From Crotophaga sulcirostris (Eukaryota > Chordata > Aves > Cuculiformes > Crotophagidae): a stretch of 64,000 nucleotides of DNA. Position 1 is the first letter of the stretch; every line of letters starts with the position of its first letter. The position numbers and the translations under genes were made by a program. The DNA lies in contig VYZB01000015.1 of NCBI GenBank assembly GCA_013397455.1, forward strand, positions 3,031,071 through 3,095,070, written 5' to 3'. Positions 25,860 through 37,607 of this stretch are shown piece by piece. Under the pieces are notes generated by a model, which saw only the letters and a list, made by a program, of their open reading frames with translations, was not told where the DNA came from and ran no database searches.

Positions 25860-27200
25860 ACAGCTTGAACAGGGATGGCATGACAATATGCCATAACGCC
25901 AGGTTTGATTTTTTTTGCAATGCCAAAACAGCGCCTTTTGAGGGAATGGCTCTTTTCAGAGTGCTCTGGGGAGTTTGGTGGGACCTCAGCTCTTGCTTTA
26001 GCTCCTGCTGAACTCCTGCAAGTGCTATGTGAAGGTTAACAAGGAGCCTTGCCTTGTCATCTGCAATAACATATCTGGGATATCTTGCTCCTGTGATGAC
26101 CAGGATCTCTTGGATCATAGTGCTAACCTCAGCAGAAGTTATGCAGACTCTGCAGGTGAGGAAGGCAACGTTTTGCTACCCTCATTTAGGGACATAGCTG
26201 AGCGCAAAGTCTGGGAGGTGAACAGAGACATCTCTAGGGTGAGAGGCAAGTTCTTGTCTTCAACGCCAGCAAAGTCTTCCAGATCACAGCAGAGCCACTG
26301 AAGTCAGATGGGGGGGTGCAAGACACTGATAAAAGAATATCTTATTGATATCTGTTTTGCTCCCACATGCTTTGAGTTGGATACAGACATGGTGTCTCTC
26401 TGCCCTTCCAGTCATCTATTGCCTGACTGTTCTCTTCCCTGAATGTCCTGTTGAGGAGGGTGTTTCTTGCTGCGTGTCCCAGCATGGGACTCAGTCTCCT
26501 GTGCACATCCGGATTGCACCTTCCTCCTCTGTAGCTGCCCTCCATTGCTGTTCAGTGTGATGAGCAGTTGTCTCTTGCTGGAACAAAGCTGAAATAGTTG
26601 ACATCTTTTGTGGTAGAAGAAAACAAGCAGCAGAGGAGATGTAAATGCTGGAATGATCAGTAGCTTGCTGGCTGGGGTACTTCAGAGGCATTTTCCTCAC
26701 ACTGTTAATCTCTGCTCCGCCTCTTTGGAGCAGGGACTTGAACTTGGTACTTTTCCCTCTGAGATAAATATCCTGAGGAATGTCATTCTCCTTCCCCCCC
26801 CCCNNNNNNNGCTTGATGCAGTAAAAAGCTTTGGCAGTGCCTGGCCAGGGCAATGCTAGTAAAGCAAACAGTGCCCAGGCTGGAGCACTGGCCTGTTGTT
26901 GGCCATCTTGCCTAATTGCTAGCATCCTCCTAGGCCTGCTTTTTATCTCATGCAATTAGCACCCTTGTAGATGATGCCAAAGCACTGTCTGTGGAGTAGC
27001 GTTGACCAGGAACTGTTCCCAACAGGCAGTGTAGAAAAATCCCACCCATTTCAGGGAAGAAGTGGGAGAGCACCATGTGGATGTGAGTGGTAGTAGTGGA
27101 GCACCACTGTTAGTGTTTGTCTTCAGGGCCTGGGAATGGGCCTTGTTTGCTTTATTAGGCATAGGATTTGAGTCAACTTCTGAATTTAGGTTGCTCTTGT
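25860..27200. other. Unassigned, less AT-rich intronic stretch
   Basis: Compared with the surrounding intron this stretch reads with more G and C, and it contains overlapping open frames on both strands (26029-26301 and 26345-26560 on +; 26118-25858 and, crossing the gap, 26955-26491 on -). None resembles a protein family that I know, none has a paired start and splice context, and the sequence is not CR1 or the LTR described elsewhere. It may be an old unrecognised repeat, a non-coding transcript or simply a local compositional shift. The gap at 26804 lies inside it. Confidence 0.35.
26794..26810. other. Poly-C run and 7-base assembly gap
   Basis: Ten Cs (26794-26803) run directly into seven N (26804-26810). 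The gap is probably a homopolymer-related break in the assembly, and its true length is unknown. Any frame read across it is unreliable. Confidence 0.97.
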
Positions 27201-30200
27201 ACCTGGCTTACTCTTTTTGTCTGAATTCTGTACAATAGGAGAGCCCTGTCAGGTTGACCAGGGAGACTGGTTTTTGTTTGTGCACTGTTTCAATATGGGA
27301 AATGCCCTCTTTGATTTCAACCTCTCTTCACTCCCCTTTCAAATAGGTAATAACTGCAACATTAGAGAGTATTTGAGAAAGTCTTTTGGAGAGGCTTAGA
27401 TTTACTGTCTCTCATTTTCACAAGCATTTCATCCTGGACCCTACAAGCCTTGCTGTGATAATGTTTATTTCTATCAAAAGATTTGGTTTTAATGAATGGA
27501 TCAGCATTTTAGAACAAAAATGGTCTATGTTAGAAAATTCCTGTCAGGCTCTAAAATTGTGTTCAGCAAAACAAAGGGTCAGTTTGTGGGTTCCCTGCTC
27601 AGTGTGCACTTGCACTAAACGCTACCAAGTTATCCAAAGTAGTGAAGACCATTTTTTTTGATTATTTTATCACTCCCTGGCCAGTCATCTCTTGACTAGG
27701 TAGAGCTCTAGATAGTCAGGGAAAAGGGCAAAGCTAATAAAGCTAAGCAGTAGTGTGAGGCACAGGGAACAGGCTTTTAGAGCTGTAGTACAGGTGCCAC
27801 TTTTAATTTAGAATTCATCTGGGGACGTTTTGATGTCATATTGTTGTAGGTGATGCACCAAGTGGTAAAAACTCCCAATTAATGTTTCGGAACACTAAGT
27901 GCTGCTTCCAAATAGAAAAATAAGGCTCAGACTCCTGACTGCCCAGTCATTGTACCATGGAAAATAGCGAATAACACATTGAAGTGGTGGCTGTGTGGTG
28001 CAAATTGCTTTTACATATTCATACATGCAGCAGAATTGCTTACTACTTTTGTAGCCATAGTTTGCTCTGAATAGGGTCTACTGAGTAGGATCTTTTTTTG
28101 CTTTATATAATTATACCTAAGAAAAGCCAGAACTTCTGTATCAGAAATCTTAAGATGAAGATTTTTATCAGTAATGGAGATAAGACTTTTAATTTTAAGT
28201 GTATACTTTTTAGTTTTATTGTTTTTCCTTTTCCTCTTAGTGTAGATCAAAGAACCATGAAGAACTCTTTTAATGCTATATCTACAAATGCAAATAGTAA
28301 AAGTTTAAAAAATCCAACACCCTGTATCAAGTTCATAAGCAGCAGACATGATATATTGCCTTTAACTTCTAAAATATTTGTCTACATGCTGTAAATTGAA
28401 GTTGGAATTGTTGCCTGGATGGGGCAGCTACAGTGTGCATTTGTCTGAGCAGGGATGTTAAATGAGTGAGTGAACAATCAAACACTTGGAGCTACTGACA
28501 CTTGCTGTTAGCTGGAAGGACCATATCTTCCTTCTGTCAGACTGGTACTGTGTACACCAGGACCACATTGTGTTTCACCCCCTGATTTCTACTTCTACAT
28601 TCTCCCCTCATGCAGGTCTGTTGCAGCCTGAAGAGCAGGTCCTGCACAGACTCGGGCCACGCGCCCTTTGCCAGGAGGAGCAGCAGAAGAGCCACAGCTG
28701 AGCAGATCTGCTGACTCCTAACTTTTATCCAGCAGTTCTGGTGGATCAGCACCAGGCAGCAGAGAAAACATCCCTGTTTTCTGTCTCAAATTTCTCTGGG
28801 ACATTTACGACGAATTTCTTCCTCCTATGAAGATAGGGTCAGCTTTAGTGAGTACATAAGGGATCACTGGCTGACTGGTTTCCAAGTAGAGTGTCTGATC
28901 ATATGGTGGCCTTGGCTGTTGCCTTTGCAATGATTGTGCATGCACAGACTGATCTGCAGAGATGTAACAACCTTTTTTCAGGTTGGCATTTTCTTCTCTG
29001 TATGTCAAATGCAGTAAACCTAAGCACATATCATCTTCTTACCAAGTTAAATCTACTTGACCCAAAGCATATGTGGTTTTGTGGGAGTTAAACCACAAGG
29101 GAAAACACAGTAACAGCAGTATAACCTACTTCCCCCTTTACTAATATCCGTGATCTCTCTGGGTGTTTAATCAATACCAGCCTGCTTGATTTTATTGTTC
29201 ACTCCAAGAGCTGTTTACCTTTTGCAGCATGGAAGAGAGCCTTGGAGCTGTTGAGAGCAGTAGTAGTGAGGTGAAAGGGGAAATCTTGACCTGATGCTCT
29301 ACCTGCGATGGCTGGGCTGGTGTGGACAAGAAACCAGTGATCCAGCTGATGAGGTTCCCCTCAAACTTTTCAGTAGAGAGATCCTTAGTTAGGAGAAGAC
29401 TGCAGTATGATGTGGTTACTGTTTCCTTTGGGAGTAAGTCCTTTAGAAACCACAGTCACCTTCTCAAAGGTGAGTAATCCTGAGTGTACAGAGAAGTATA
29501 GACTATTTTGGTCACTATAAATTATATTCTTAATCTATTCTTAAAATACAGATGTATATATTAATGCTTAGCTTATTTTCTCAAGAACTCTTGCAGACTT
29601 TTGGAAAGCATGTGCCCAAGTGTTACAGCTTCACAGTTGATGTGAGAAGCCTCACTGCGTGAAGACTTTGCATTTCCACCTGTGTCTGTCTGTACTGAGG
29701 CTTGTCCCATCTTCTGAGGCTCATGAGATGGAGCCAGAGCTGTTTAAACAGTTGGAATGAATCTAGAAAACAGGAATAGCAAGCACAATATTTTGTAGAA
29801 AATGAAGTTAAAATGATTCTCTTTCACTTCCTTGTGTTTCAGTGTCATGGTGTTAGTTCAAGCTGAAGGCAATATTGTTCCAACTGTCATTCCACTTGCT
29901 TTTCTAATTGAGTTTTGCTGCTACCTCTACAGATGATTAGTAAACCATAAATTATTCTCCTAATAATTTTATTAATGCCTGTTTTTTCATTTTGATGCAC
30001 ACTTTATCTAACAAAGATCAAGCTTTTAGAAGGTTTATGTGTGTATTCATTTACCAAATGGAAGAACAAAAGAGATTGCAGGTGGATCTCAAAACCTTGT
30101 TAATAACAGTTAAAACCCTGAGCGTCCACAATTTCTGCACAGCTTTGTGTAGGAAGATTTCCTTGCTTATTAGTGTCATTGAATGTCAGCATCTTCTCTC

Positions 30201-32068
30201 AGCAGTTCTTAATTACTGAAATTTTTACAGCATTGTCTTCTTTTTATTGAGAAATCTATTTCATTCTGAGATATTTCATTATTTCACCTGCAAAAGTGGC
30301 AACATAAGTGTTCATTTTATACCTTCTGTACCAACTGTATGTCTAGTAGTTCCCCCCTGCCTGTGTGCATCTTTGTGTGCTGACATCACTTCTGCCATTG
30401 ACTTTGAAGAGACAGGAGCAAACCATTGGTTCTACCAGGAGATAATGTTTCAACGTATCCATGCCTGCCTTTTTCCAGATTGTATCCACAACTAGGTGGA
30501 GATACTTAAAAGTTTCTGAAGGAGTCCAGTTCCCTAATGTTCCCCTTCACTGTTAGATTGATAGTGACCTTATTTTTATCCTTCAAGCTTGAGTTATGAA
30601 GGAGGTTAAGTTGACTGATGTCCTGCCATTATTGCCCATTTTTTTTCCAGCCAGGCCTTCAATTAGTTTAGACTTCTTGCCAATGCAAGAATTATTTTTT
30701 TTGCCATGAGGAGGTAAATTATCTCTGATTATAAAATTTATTGCTCACTTTAACTGCTTTGTTAATACTGGGGTGGAAGAAATTGCCCTTTGCCAGTTTT
30801 GCAAAAGGATAGTTGTTTTTGTGCTGTTGCTAAGTATGTTCCACTCTGAAACACCCTGAGGGAAGGAAGATGTGCAGTGAGCCCAACTGCAAGGGATAAT
30901 GGTTGTACAAGATGGTTTTGATTTGGTCTCATCTTCTGTCTTAAACTGCAGTCACTCTTGTCTGTTCTTTAATGCAGATAGCCTGTTAAAGTAAACACAT
31001 CACCCTGAAATGTGTGCACTTGCATTACAAACCACTGTTGTGCCTGACTGCAAACGTAGCAGCAAAAATAGACAAATTGTCTGTTCTTCCAGTGATTGTG
31101 CATTTTACCATATACTATGTTATTCTCTTTGCTACTTAGCTGTATCTTGCATATGATTATTATAGAATCTCGATTTCTGTTTTTCTTTCTTGTTTTAAAA
31201 ACGTTTGAGGGGGTGACTTGAAAATGAGAAACTTAGTACTTGGAAGATAAATGGTTTCTCAGGCTTGTTCCCAGAAGAGGTCTGATAGGCAAGAAATAGG
31301 CCTGTCTGACTAAGTACCGAGATTAGTTATGGGGTGCTTTTTAAACCAATCTGCTGGAATTTCACTAGCTAAGCTTGCATTTGAAATCTGCAGATCTGAT
31401 GTATGGGGCACTTATCTTGGTACAACTGCAATGCTGGTTTTTAACCGTGTGTATACATATAAATATGTATGTTTATATAAACCCCCCACAAATACTCATG
31501 CCTATTTAACAAGGGAAATAAGTATTCATATATAAATTGTTCTGAAGAGTTAGCACTTCTTGATTTTGTATTTCTTTGCAGAAATTTCATTATGAAAAAA
31601 AGAAAGATGTTAGAAGTACATCCAAAAGCAAACAAAATAGTGTTAAGTCTCAGTTCTTGCTTACTATCCTGATTGGTAATGGTTAATGATGTCCCTGTTG
31701 CAAAACTTGTTGTTGTCATTTGTGCATTCGTACCTTCAGAATATCCTTATTGTGCTTTCAGGTTATGAGACAATTATGAATAGCAGGTTAATTGCATTTC
31801 CAATCAGATCATGTTATGGTAAATAATGTTAGAGGAAAATATTTGGGTTGGGATCTAGTGTACTTTCACGTAAGTTGGAACCTGCTATCGTGTGTTAAGA
31901 AGGATGCAGTGCAAATCTGAAAAATGTCTACTTTCATCTTTATATCTCCTTATTTGTCTTTTCCCCTCTTTTAAATAGTTCCTGCCTGATAATGAGAAGC
32001 TGTGTTATGTGAAATGTTGCTGTGCTGATAAGAATTGTTCATGACATGATGATGCATTTATGGTACAG

Positions 32069-32242
32069 GTACCTGGAGCTGGAAAGCAGCGGTCATCGAA
32101 ATGAAATCAGGTTGCATTATCGTTCAGGCAGTCATCGCTCCCACACAGAAGTATTCCCATACATTTTGGCAGATGATAAATGGCACAGGCTTTCCTTAGC
32201 AATCAGTGCCTCTCACTTGATTTTACATGTGGACTGCAATAA
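32069..32242 (+). CDS. NELL2: NELL2 exon B: core of the thrombospondin-N domain
   Basis: The acceptor is ATGGTACAG|GTACCTGG and the donor is AATAA|GTAAGTAA. The exon is 174 nt, enters in phase 2 (completing R of the preceding H-R) and leaves in phase 2. It encodes YLELESSGHRNEIRLHYR, GSHRSHTEVFPYILADDKWH and RLSLAISASHLILHVDCN. These are the central beta strands of the TSPN/laminin-G-like fold, including the D-D-K-W-H motif and the conserved cysteine in V-D-C-N-K that is expected to form the domain disulphide. The translation agrees with bird and mammal NELL2 and has no gaps. The 3' splice site lacks a good pyrimidine run. The intron after it is only 108 nt, so exons B and C almost form one unit. 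Confidence 0.97.
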
Positions 32243-32350
32243 GTAAGTAAAGAGCATTGTTTTGTAAGAAGCTGTCACATTTGGAACATTCCAACTCTGA
32301 GTAAATGAAACGATAACATCTTGGGACTATATTTTTCCCTTCATTTTCAG
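32243..32350 (+). other. NELL2: Intron B-C, 108 nt
   Basis: A very short intron with donor GTAAGTAA and acceptor TTTTTCCCTTCATTTTCAG. Its length is a multiple of three, but the codon next to the junction is TAA (32244-32246), so retention would end the protein at once. Confidence 0.96.
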
Positions 32351-32447
32351 AATTTATGAAAGAGTTGTGGAGAAGCCATTCCTGGACTTACCTTTGGGTA
32401 CAACCTTTTGGCTGGGACAGAGGAATAATGCACATGGCTATTTTAAG
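32351..32447 (+). CDS. NELL2: NELL2 exon C: thrombospondin-N domain, continued
   Basis: The acceptor is CATTTTCAG and the donor is TTTAAG|GTATGC. The exon is 97 nt: one base completes K, then 32 codons end in phase 0. It encodes IYERVVEKPFLDLPLGTTFW followed by LGQRNNAHGYFK. This matches the late strands of the TSPN domain. The W-L-G-Q-R-N-N motif is typical of the NELL family. F-L-D-L-P-L varies between species, where mammals have S-T-D-L-P-L and chicken, as I recall, F-M-D-L-P-V. It sits 108 nt after exon B. A CR1 fragment starts only about 52 bp after its donor. Confidence 0.96.
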
Positions 32448-35400
32448 GTATGCATTCCATGAAAGAAAAAGAACAAACTTAAATAAAAATAATTGAGGAA
32501 TTGGAGCGTCTGTCTTAAGAGAAGAGGCTGAGAGCTGGGGTTATGCAGCATAGAGAAGAGAAGGCTCAAATGGATCTCATCAATGTGTATAATACCTGAG
32601 TATGTGAGGGGAATGAAGATGAGGTATGCAGACTTTTATTGGTGCCCACTGACAGACCAAGAAGCAATGGGCAAAAACTGAAACACCTGAAACTCCATCT
32701 GAACATAAGAAAACAGTTGTACTGTGGGGCTGGTTGGAGATATTCAAAAGCTATTTGGACACAGTCCTGGGCAACCTACTTTGGCTGGTTGTGCTTGAGC
32801 AAAGGAGTTGGAGTAGAGGATCTCAGGAGGTAGCTCCCATACTCAACCAGTCTGTGTGTCTAATCATAGCACAGTTCTTAGGGCCATAATATGTTGATAT
32901 GCCATCAGTATATCTGATGCAGTCACCTGTGTTGCTCTCAAACTGTACTTCACTAAAAGTAAGAGCCAGATGCATAGGGCTTAGTGTCACCAGATGACAC
33001 AGGCAACAACAGCTGAAGACAGGGGAAGGTAAATGGCTGAGTGCAGCAGAATTCTGGGAAACAAGTGGTCAGATCATTTTCTGCTTCATAGCTAGATGCA
33101 TTTTTTGTGTGTCACAGAACACTACAGTCTAGGGAACTCCAATTTTATTGTACCTATAGCATTTAGATTTCATCACAATATCTTCTTGGCTCAGAAGTGA
33201 ATGACATACCTACATCACTAGCGTCGAAGAGAATGCATTTTCCTCTAGAGGAGGAATATTTATACATGCTCTACACTTACTGCTTCTGCTTTAACACTTA
33301 CATATAACAAGTGTCTGGTGTATAGCAAGATTTAAAAAAGTAAATGATATGTTGAACCGGAGTGTAAATTTTGATTCCCTGGAGTCCACTAGGTAGCCTT
33401 CCTTGGTCACAGCTTCTATCTGTGCTTTGGCTGCTGGAACTGCTTTAACAAATGATGGCATCCCTGTGCATGCCTTCCACACTGTAGTCCTGTTTTTCTT
33501 CTTGTAGACATCTTTTTGCTTGAGCTGCAAAACAGAATTGCTGTTGATCACAGACCTTTTGAAAATATGGCCTGCTAAATCATCTTCTGTGTAAAACACT
33601 TTGAATATGGCTTTCACAGCAAGTTCTCTGCTTTTACGCTAAGACTGGGTTTTGGGTGGTGAAATACTGTTTGCTCTACTTAAATGCTAATTTATATCCT
33701 TGTGTATGAAGTTCAGAGGTCCAGTGGGGCACTCAGATTTGAAAACCAAAGCATGACTTCATTTTTCTCTTTCAATTCAATATGCATATACTTTTAATCT
33801 GAAAGAATGATGTCTGCTAAACAAGCTGCAAAACAGTGTTTCTACCGTACATATACTGTTGACTCCAATAATAAAATCAGAAAATCTTAGTGCACTGATT
33901 AAACTAATATCAGATACACTTCATTCTACGTGCTTATTAATATTTTTTAATATAGAAAAATAAATACTCCAGTAGTGGACTGTATTTTTTATTTCTTTCT
34001 TTTTAATGAAAGAGAAAATTAATCTAAATACCTGGAGTATTTTGCCTCAGTTAAAAATATAAACCAGCTTAAAAGAAATACAGAAATGTGTAGCTTTTGA
34101 AAGAGCACCAATATAGCCAAAGTATACTGCACTAAGTGATTTCTCCAGCATAATATAGTACCAATGGTCAAACTGCAGCTGAAAGTGACACTGTGTCACT
34201 AATGGATCAGTTTAGAAGATGAGGACTTCCAATGTTTCTTGATGTTTTGAAGAACCTGTCCTTTTAGAAACTCACTGTGGGACAACTAGTGATATGATTT
34301 TGAGAGCTCCAGGTACTTAGCTATTTCTTAAAATCACACTGCTTTGAGTGGTTTAAATGAATTGTCCGGAGGGGTCAAGGTACTAAAAATCATTAGTCAC
34401 TCTAAAAAAGATTTTATTTGTCTGTATTTGGGTTAGTGCAGCAATATTAGGTCCAAAATCAATGTACCAGTAGGCATATTCACACTGGGATCTATTTGTA
34501 CCTGTTTCATTTTAAGGTCTGAAGTCTAATTCTGGCTACCAAATTTATGGTACCATGTAATTTCCCTCAGTACGTAGCATCCAGTGGTGCACTAATTTGG
34601 ACCACTGGGTTCTTTAGGCGTCTGTGCAAAGCCTCTTGTACTGTCAGGAGGCCTTGATGTCACAGCTCCGTGTTGCTTTAGGAGAATAAGAAGGAACCTA
34701 AATTCCTGGCAACTGGCAGTCTGCTCGCATCGCAGCTGATATATGATAAATAAAGCTCCTCAAATAGTTGGAGGAGTGTTACTGTTGGTTAATGCCTAAA
34801 TGATTTGAATACTCGACTGTGTTCAGCGAAGAGTGTTATAAAGTTGAATGGGTTGGACCCTGCCATTCCTCCTCTTCATGAAAATGCTGTAACCTGGGTT
34901 GATGTGAGTCTGAACTTTATGACACTGAGGAAGGAAAGAAGTTGATATGGTGAGCTTTTTTGTGCGCTCTTCAAGGAGGTCTTTGCTCCTGACTTTCAGA
35001 ACACATATGGTGGGATGTTCTGAGATGAAACCCTGTCTCAAGCAGATGTATGTCTTTCAGTATTAGCTAGTCACTGAAGCTCCTTCTGCAACGTGAGATA
35101 GTGTCATACTTCATATCTGTTAAGGGAGAAATGTAGGCATGGTACTTAAGTATCCTCTTAGTTGCCCACCAGTGACACCTGCTCTTCTCTGTAGGTTGCT
35201 TTGGTTGCTAAGTCATCCTGTGTCATTCATTCGAGGTCAAAATCCTGATTCTTTGACTTAGCAGCATCTGTATTGAATACCCTGAATATGTAGATGAAAT
35301 ATGGATATTTGCATTTAGTTTGCATTGCGTTCATAGTGTCATGAAACATTCTCTTTATAAGCACGCTGAAGCATGTTGCATTTATTTTGCTTTTGCTGAA

Positions 35401-36252
35401 AAAGGAGTTTTGGAGATGCAGAGAGGGTGTCATGGACAAAAGGACATGTTGAATGAATATGATAGGATAGCTCACTTTGAAATTATTATTTTGGCCTTTG
35501 CTTTTGGAGAGCAGCTAAGTGGCTGCTAATTATATCTTTATGACTAAGGATGCATGTAAATTCTGCCTGCAAGCATGGGATCTATTCTTCTGGATGAAAC
35601 TGGCCCTTTCCAGGTGGCATAGTAGAATTTCATGCTAAACTTCTCATTCCCCCAAATTCATGCCAACATGGAACTCAGCAGCCGTGTAACAGATGTGTAG
35701 TTTCCTGGCTTTCTGCATGCTTTATGGAAAGATCTCTATGGAAATCATAAAGGGTTTGCATGAATGTGTTTTTTCCTGACTCAAGTTTCTTTAATCTTCA
35801 CTTCTGTTTGACAGTTATAACTTAGTGAAAAATTTGCATTTTATTTAAGAGTGTTTCAAAGTAATTGAAACTGCAACTGTTTTTCAAATAAGTTTTAAAG
35901 GTCATTTTCAAGCTTTTCTGCAATGGCTAACTAAAAATAACAATGAATTCAAAACAACCAAACTCTTGCTACATAATTACATCTTGACATTTAGTCTTAT
36001 ATCTTTACAAATGATTTGGTTGTTATGTCTTTAAAAAAGATTCAGTATGTCTGTACGTGTATATCTATCTATCTTACTTTTTAGTCTTCTATCACTGCAT
36101 TGGGTCCAGACAAGAAGCTGTGTATTCATAAGTATTGTTTTTATCAGCGAGTTGTTCTGTGTGGGCTCTAATGTTTTACATGGTGAATGGAAAACATGAT
36201 TTGACAGGTAAAAATAATGCATCCTTTTCTCTTTCTCTCCACTTGCACATAG
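32448..36252 (+). other. NELL2: Intron C-D (3.8 kb)
   Basis: The donor is GTATGC. The acceptor is a strong pyrimidine tract ending CACTTGCACATAG. A + strand CR1 fragment occupies 32500-32858. The remainder is AT-rich sequence without recognised features. A minus-strand open frame of 108 codons (33617-33291) has no recognisable family. Confidence 0.9.
32500..32858 (+). mobile_element. CR1 LINE 3' fragment, sense orientation
   Basis: The order of CR1 words is preserved: TTGGAGCGTCT, GAGAAGAGAAGGCTC, GGATCTCATCAATGTGTATAA, GTGCCCACTGACAGACCAAG, GCAATGGGCAAAAACTGAAA, CATCTGAACATAAGAAAACA, TTGGAGATATTCAAA and GGACACAGTCCTGGGCAACC. The coding remnant at 32639-32833 reads like the CR1 ORF2 end (HLNIRKQ). 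An internal block around the usual V-x-x-W region is missing. It is an inactive copy of about 360 bp that starts 52 bp after a NELL2 splice donor. Confidence 0.9.
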
Positions 36253-36325
36253 GGCATAATGCAAGATGTGCAATTACTTGTCATGCCTCAAGGATTTATT
36301 TCTCAATGCCCAGATCTTAATCGCA
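36253..36325 (+). CDS. NELL2: NELL2 exon D: end of the thrombospondin-N domain
   Basis: The acceptor is TCTCCACTTGCACATAG and the donor is CGCA|GTAAGT. The exon is 73 nt, with 24 codons plus one base (phase 0 to 1). It encodes GIMQDVQLLVMPQGFISQC then PDLNR. The split codon at the end gives T, which creates an N-R-T N-glycosylation sequon across the intron. The cysteine in S-Q-C-P-D-L is the last conserved cysteine of the TSPN module. This closes the globular N-terminal domain. Only 174 nt of intron separates it from the next exon. Confidence 0.96.
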
Positions 36326-36499
36326 GTAAGTCTATTAATTCTTGCCATAAAATGAAAGGTGTGCTTTGTACTTACTTTCTGTCCTACAAGCTTCCTTAAA
36401 ATCTTGAGTTTCAGTGTATTGGTTGTCAACTTCGACATGATTGAACTGATTGTGAGTACATGGGTGTTTTTAATTAATATACATATTTCATTTTTCTAG
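36326..36499 (+). other. NELL2: Intron D-E, 174 nt
   Basis: A short phase 1 intron with donor GTAAGT and acceptor ATTTCATTTTTCTAG. It contains nothing beyond splicing signals that I can see. Confidence 0.95.
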
Positions 36500-36582
36500 C
36501 TTGCCCAACTTGTAATGACTTCCATGGACTTGTGCAGAAAATTATGGAACTGCAAGACATTTTAGCCAAAACATCAGCTAAG
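36500..36582 (+). CDS. NELL2: NELL2 exon E: cysteine pair and first half of the coiled coil
   Basis: The acceptor is TTTTTCTAG and the donor is GCTAAG|GTAATG. The exon is 83 nt: two bases complete T, then 27 codons end in phase 0. It reads CPTCNDFHGLVQK then IMELQDILAKTSAK. The C-P-T-C pair precedes a heptad pattern (L, I, L, I, L spaced 3-4 apart) that continues into exon F. In the NELL family this segment forms the trimeric coiled coil, and nearby cysteines are thought to stabilise the oligomer. The charged and hydrophobic pattern is seen directly. The oligomer role is family knowledge. Confidence 0.95.
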
Positions 36583-37607
36583 GTAATGTTTTTTAGGAGT
36601 CATGGTATGGAAGAAACAAGGGCTCTGAGGCTTTAATTGCTGTCTTTAGATTATTTATGCGTATATTGGGATGTGCACGTTGTGTGAGTAACATCCCTGT
36701 GTGGTATGTTTATATGTTTGTATTTATAAATCTGTGCCTAATGTCTATACGTAATTCCCATCTTAGAGTTTTCTTGTGATTTAATGTTTTGTAAAATCTT
36801 TTTAAATTTTTTTTAAACAGACTCCAAATCTCTGAGCATGCAACAAGTCAAACGTAGAATGAAATACGTTACTGTGCTTATAGTGCTTATTGCAGCAAGA
36901 CTTTTTGGTCTAAGACTTGCCTAGGCCTGAGCTGCCAAAGGCATGTTCAGGAAAAGTATATACAAGACAAGGAATTAAGAATCCAAAGTAGCATTTTCTT
37001 CTTCCCCCAAGAATATCACACCAAAAGCATTCATGACTGCCAATAAACATGGAGTAGTCTTCTGGTTTTAAATGTCAATTCTTTAGATGTCTACAGGAAT
37101 GCTGCTACCTGGCTAATTTTATACACAAATGATAAAAATGCTTTGGTTGCTTTTGGTTGAAGTGGAGGAACAATTGTTAACATGTTAGTTTTGAACTTTA
37201 CCTTTGGTTTTGCCTCTCTAATCAGATTCAAGTCTTTGCACATAACCTAGTATCACCTAATATCTGCAAGTAGTTAATGTAGAGCAAGATGCTTGGTCAA
37301 GTCACACAGACATGAGGAATCGGGGACCATACTCATGTTGACCTACTCGGTTTTTCATCATGTCCTTGGTTTTATTAGTGAAAGATGAAATGCATTGGGT
37401 CTTGCTTCTTAACTTCCAACTCAGAGTGACTGATGGTTTAATCATGTTGTCTTTGACAATGATTGTTTTATTATCTTGGACTGCATTTTCCTACATGTGT
37501 TCTCTCATCTGCATGCTTGACAATAAGAGGGACAGTTTCAATTGTGTTTATACTAATGTGGAAACCACTTACAAATTCAAAACACTTCTTGTGAACTTTA
37601 AATACAG
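36583..37607 (+). other. NELL2: Intron E-F (1.0 kb)
   Basis: A phase 0 intron with donor GTAATG and acceptor GAACTTTAAATACAG, which is a rather weak pyrimidine tract. The sequence is AT-rich. I see no repeat or other feature in it. Confidence 0.9.

Larger units (their letters stand above)
17909..32068 (+). other. NELL2: Intron A-B (14.2 kb)
   Basis: The donor is GTAAGTAC. The acceptor is TTTATGGTACAG, with an unusually poor pyrimidine tract. Contents are two A/C-rich tracts (18816-18915 and 19408-19491), a tandem pair of CR1 fragments (20844-22461), a small TA repeat (23455-23471), a 7-base gap next to ten Cs (26794-26810) and a TA/TG-like stretch around 31445-31480. The part from about 25860 to 27200 looks less AT-rich than its surroundings and is not matched to anything I know. 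No further exon or RNA gene was recognised. Confidence 0.85.

Noticed and set aside
26491..26955. Frame of 154 codons on the minus strand
   Set aside because: It crosses the run of N at 26804-26810, so its continuity is not real evidence.
33291..33617. Minus-strand open frame of 108 codons in intron C-D
   Set aside because: No recognisable domain and no splice or promoter context. Frames of this length arise by chance in 64 kb read in six frames.
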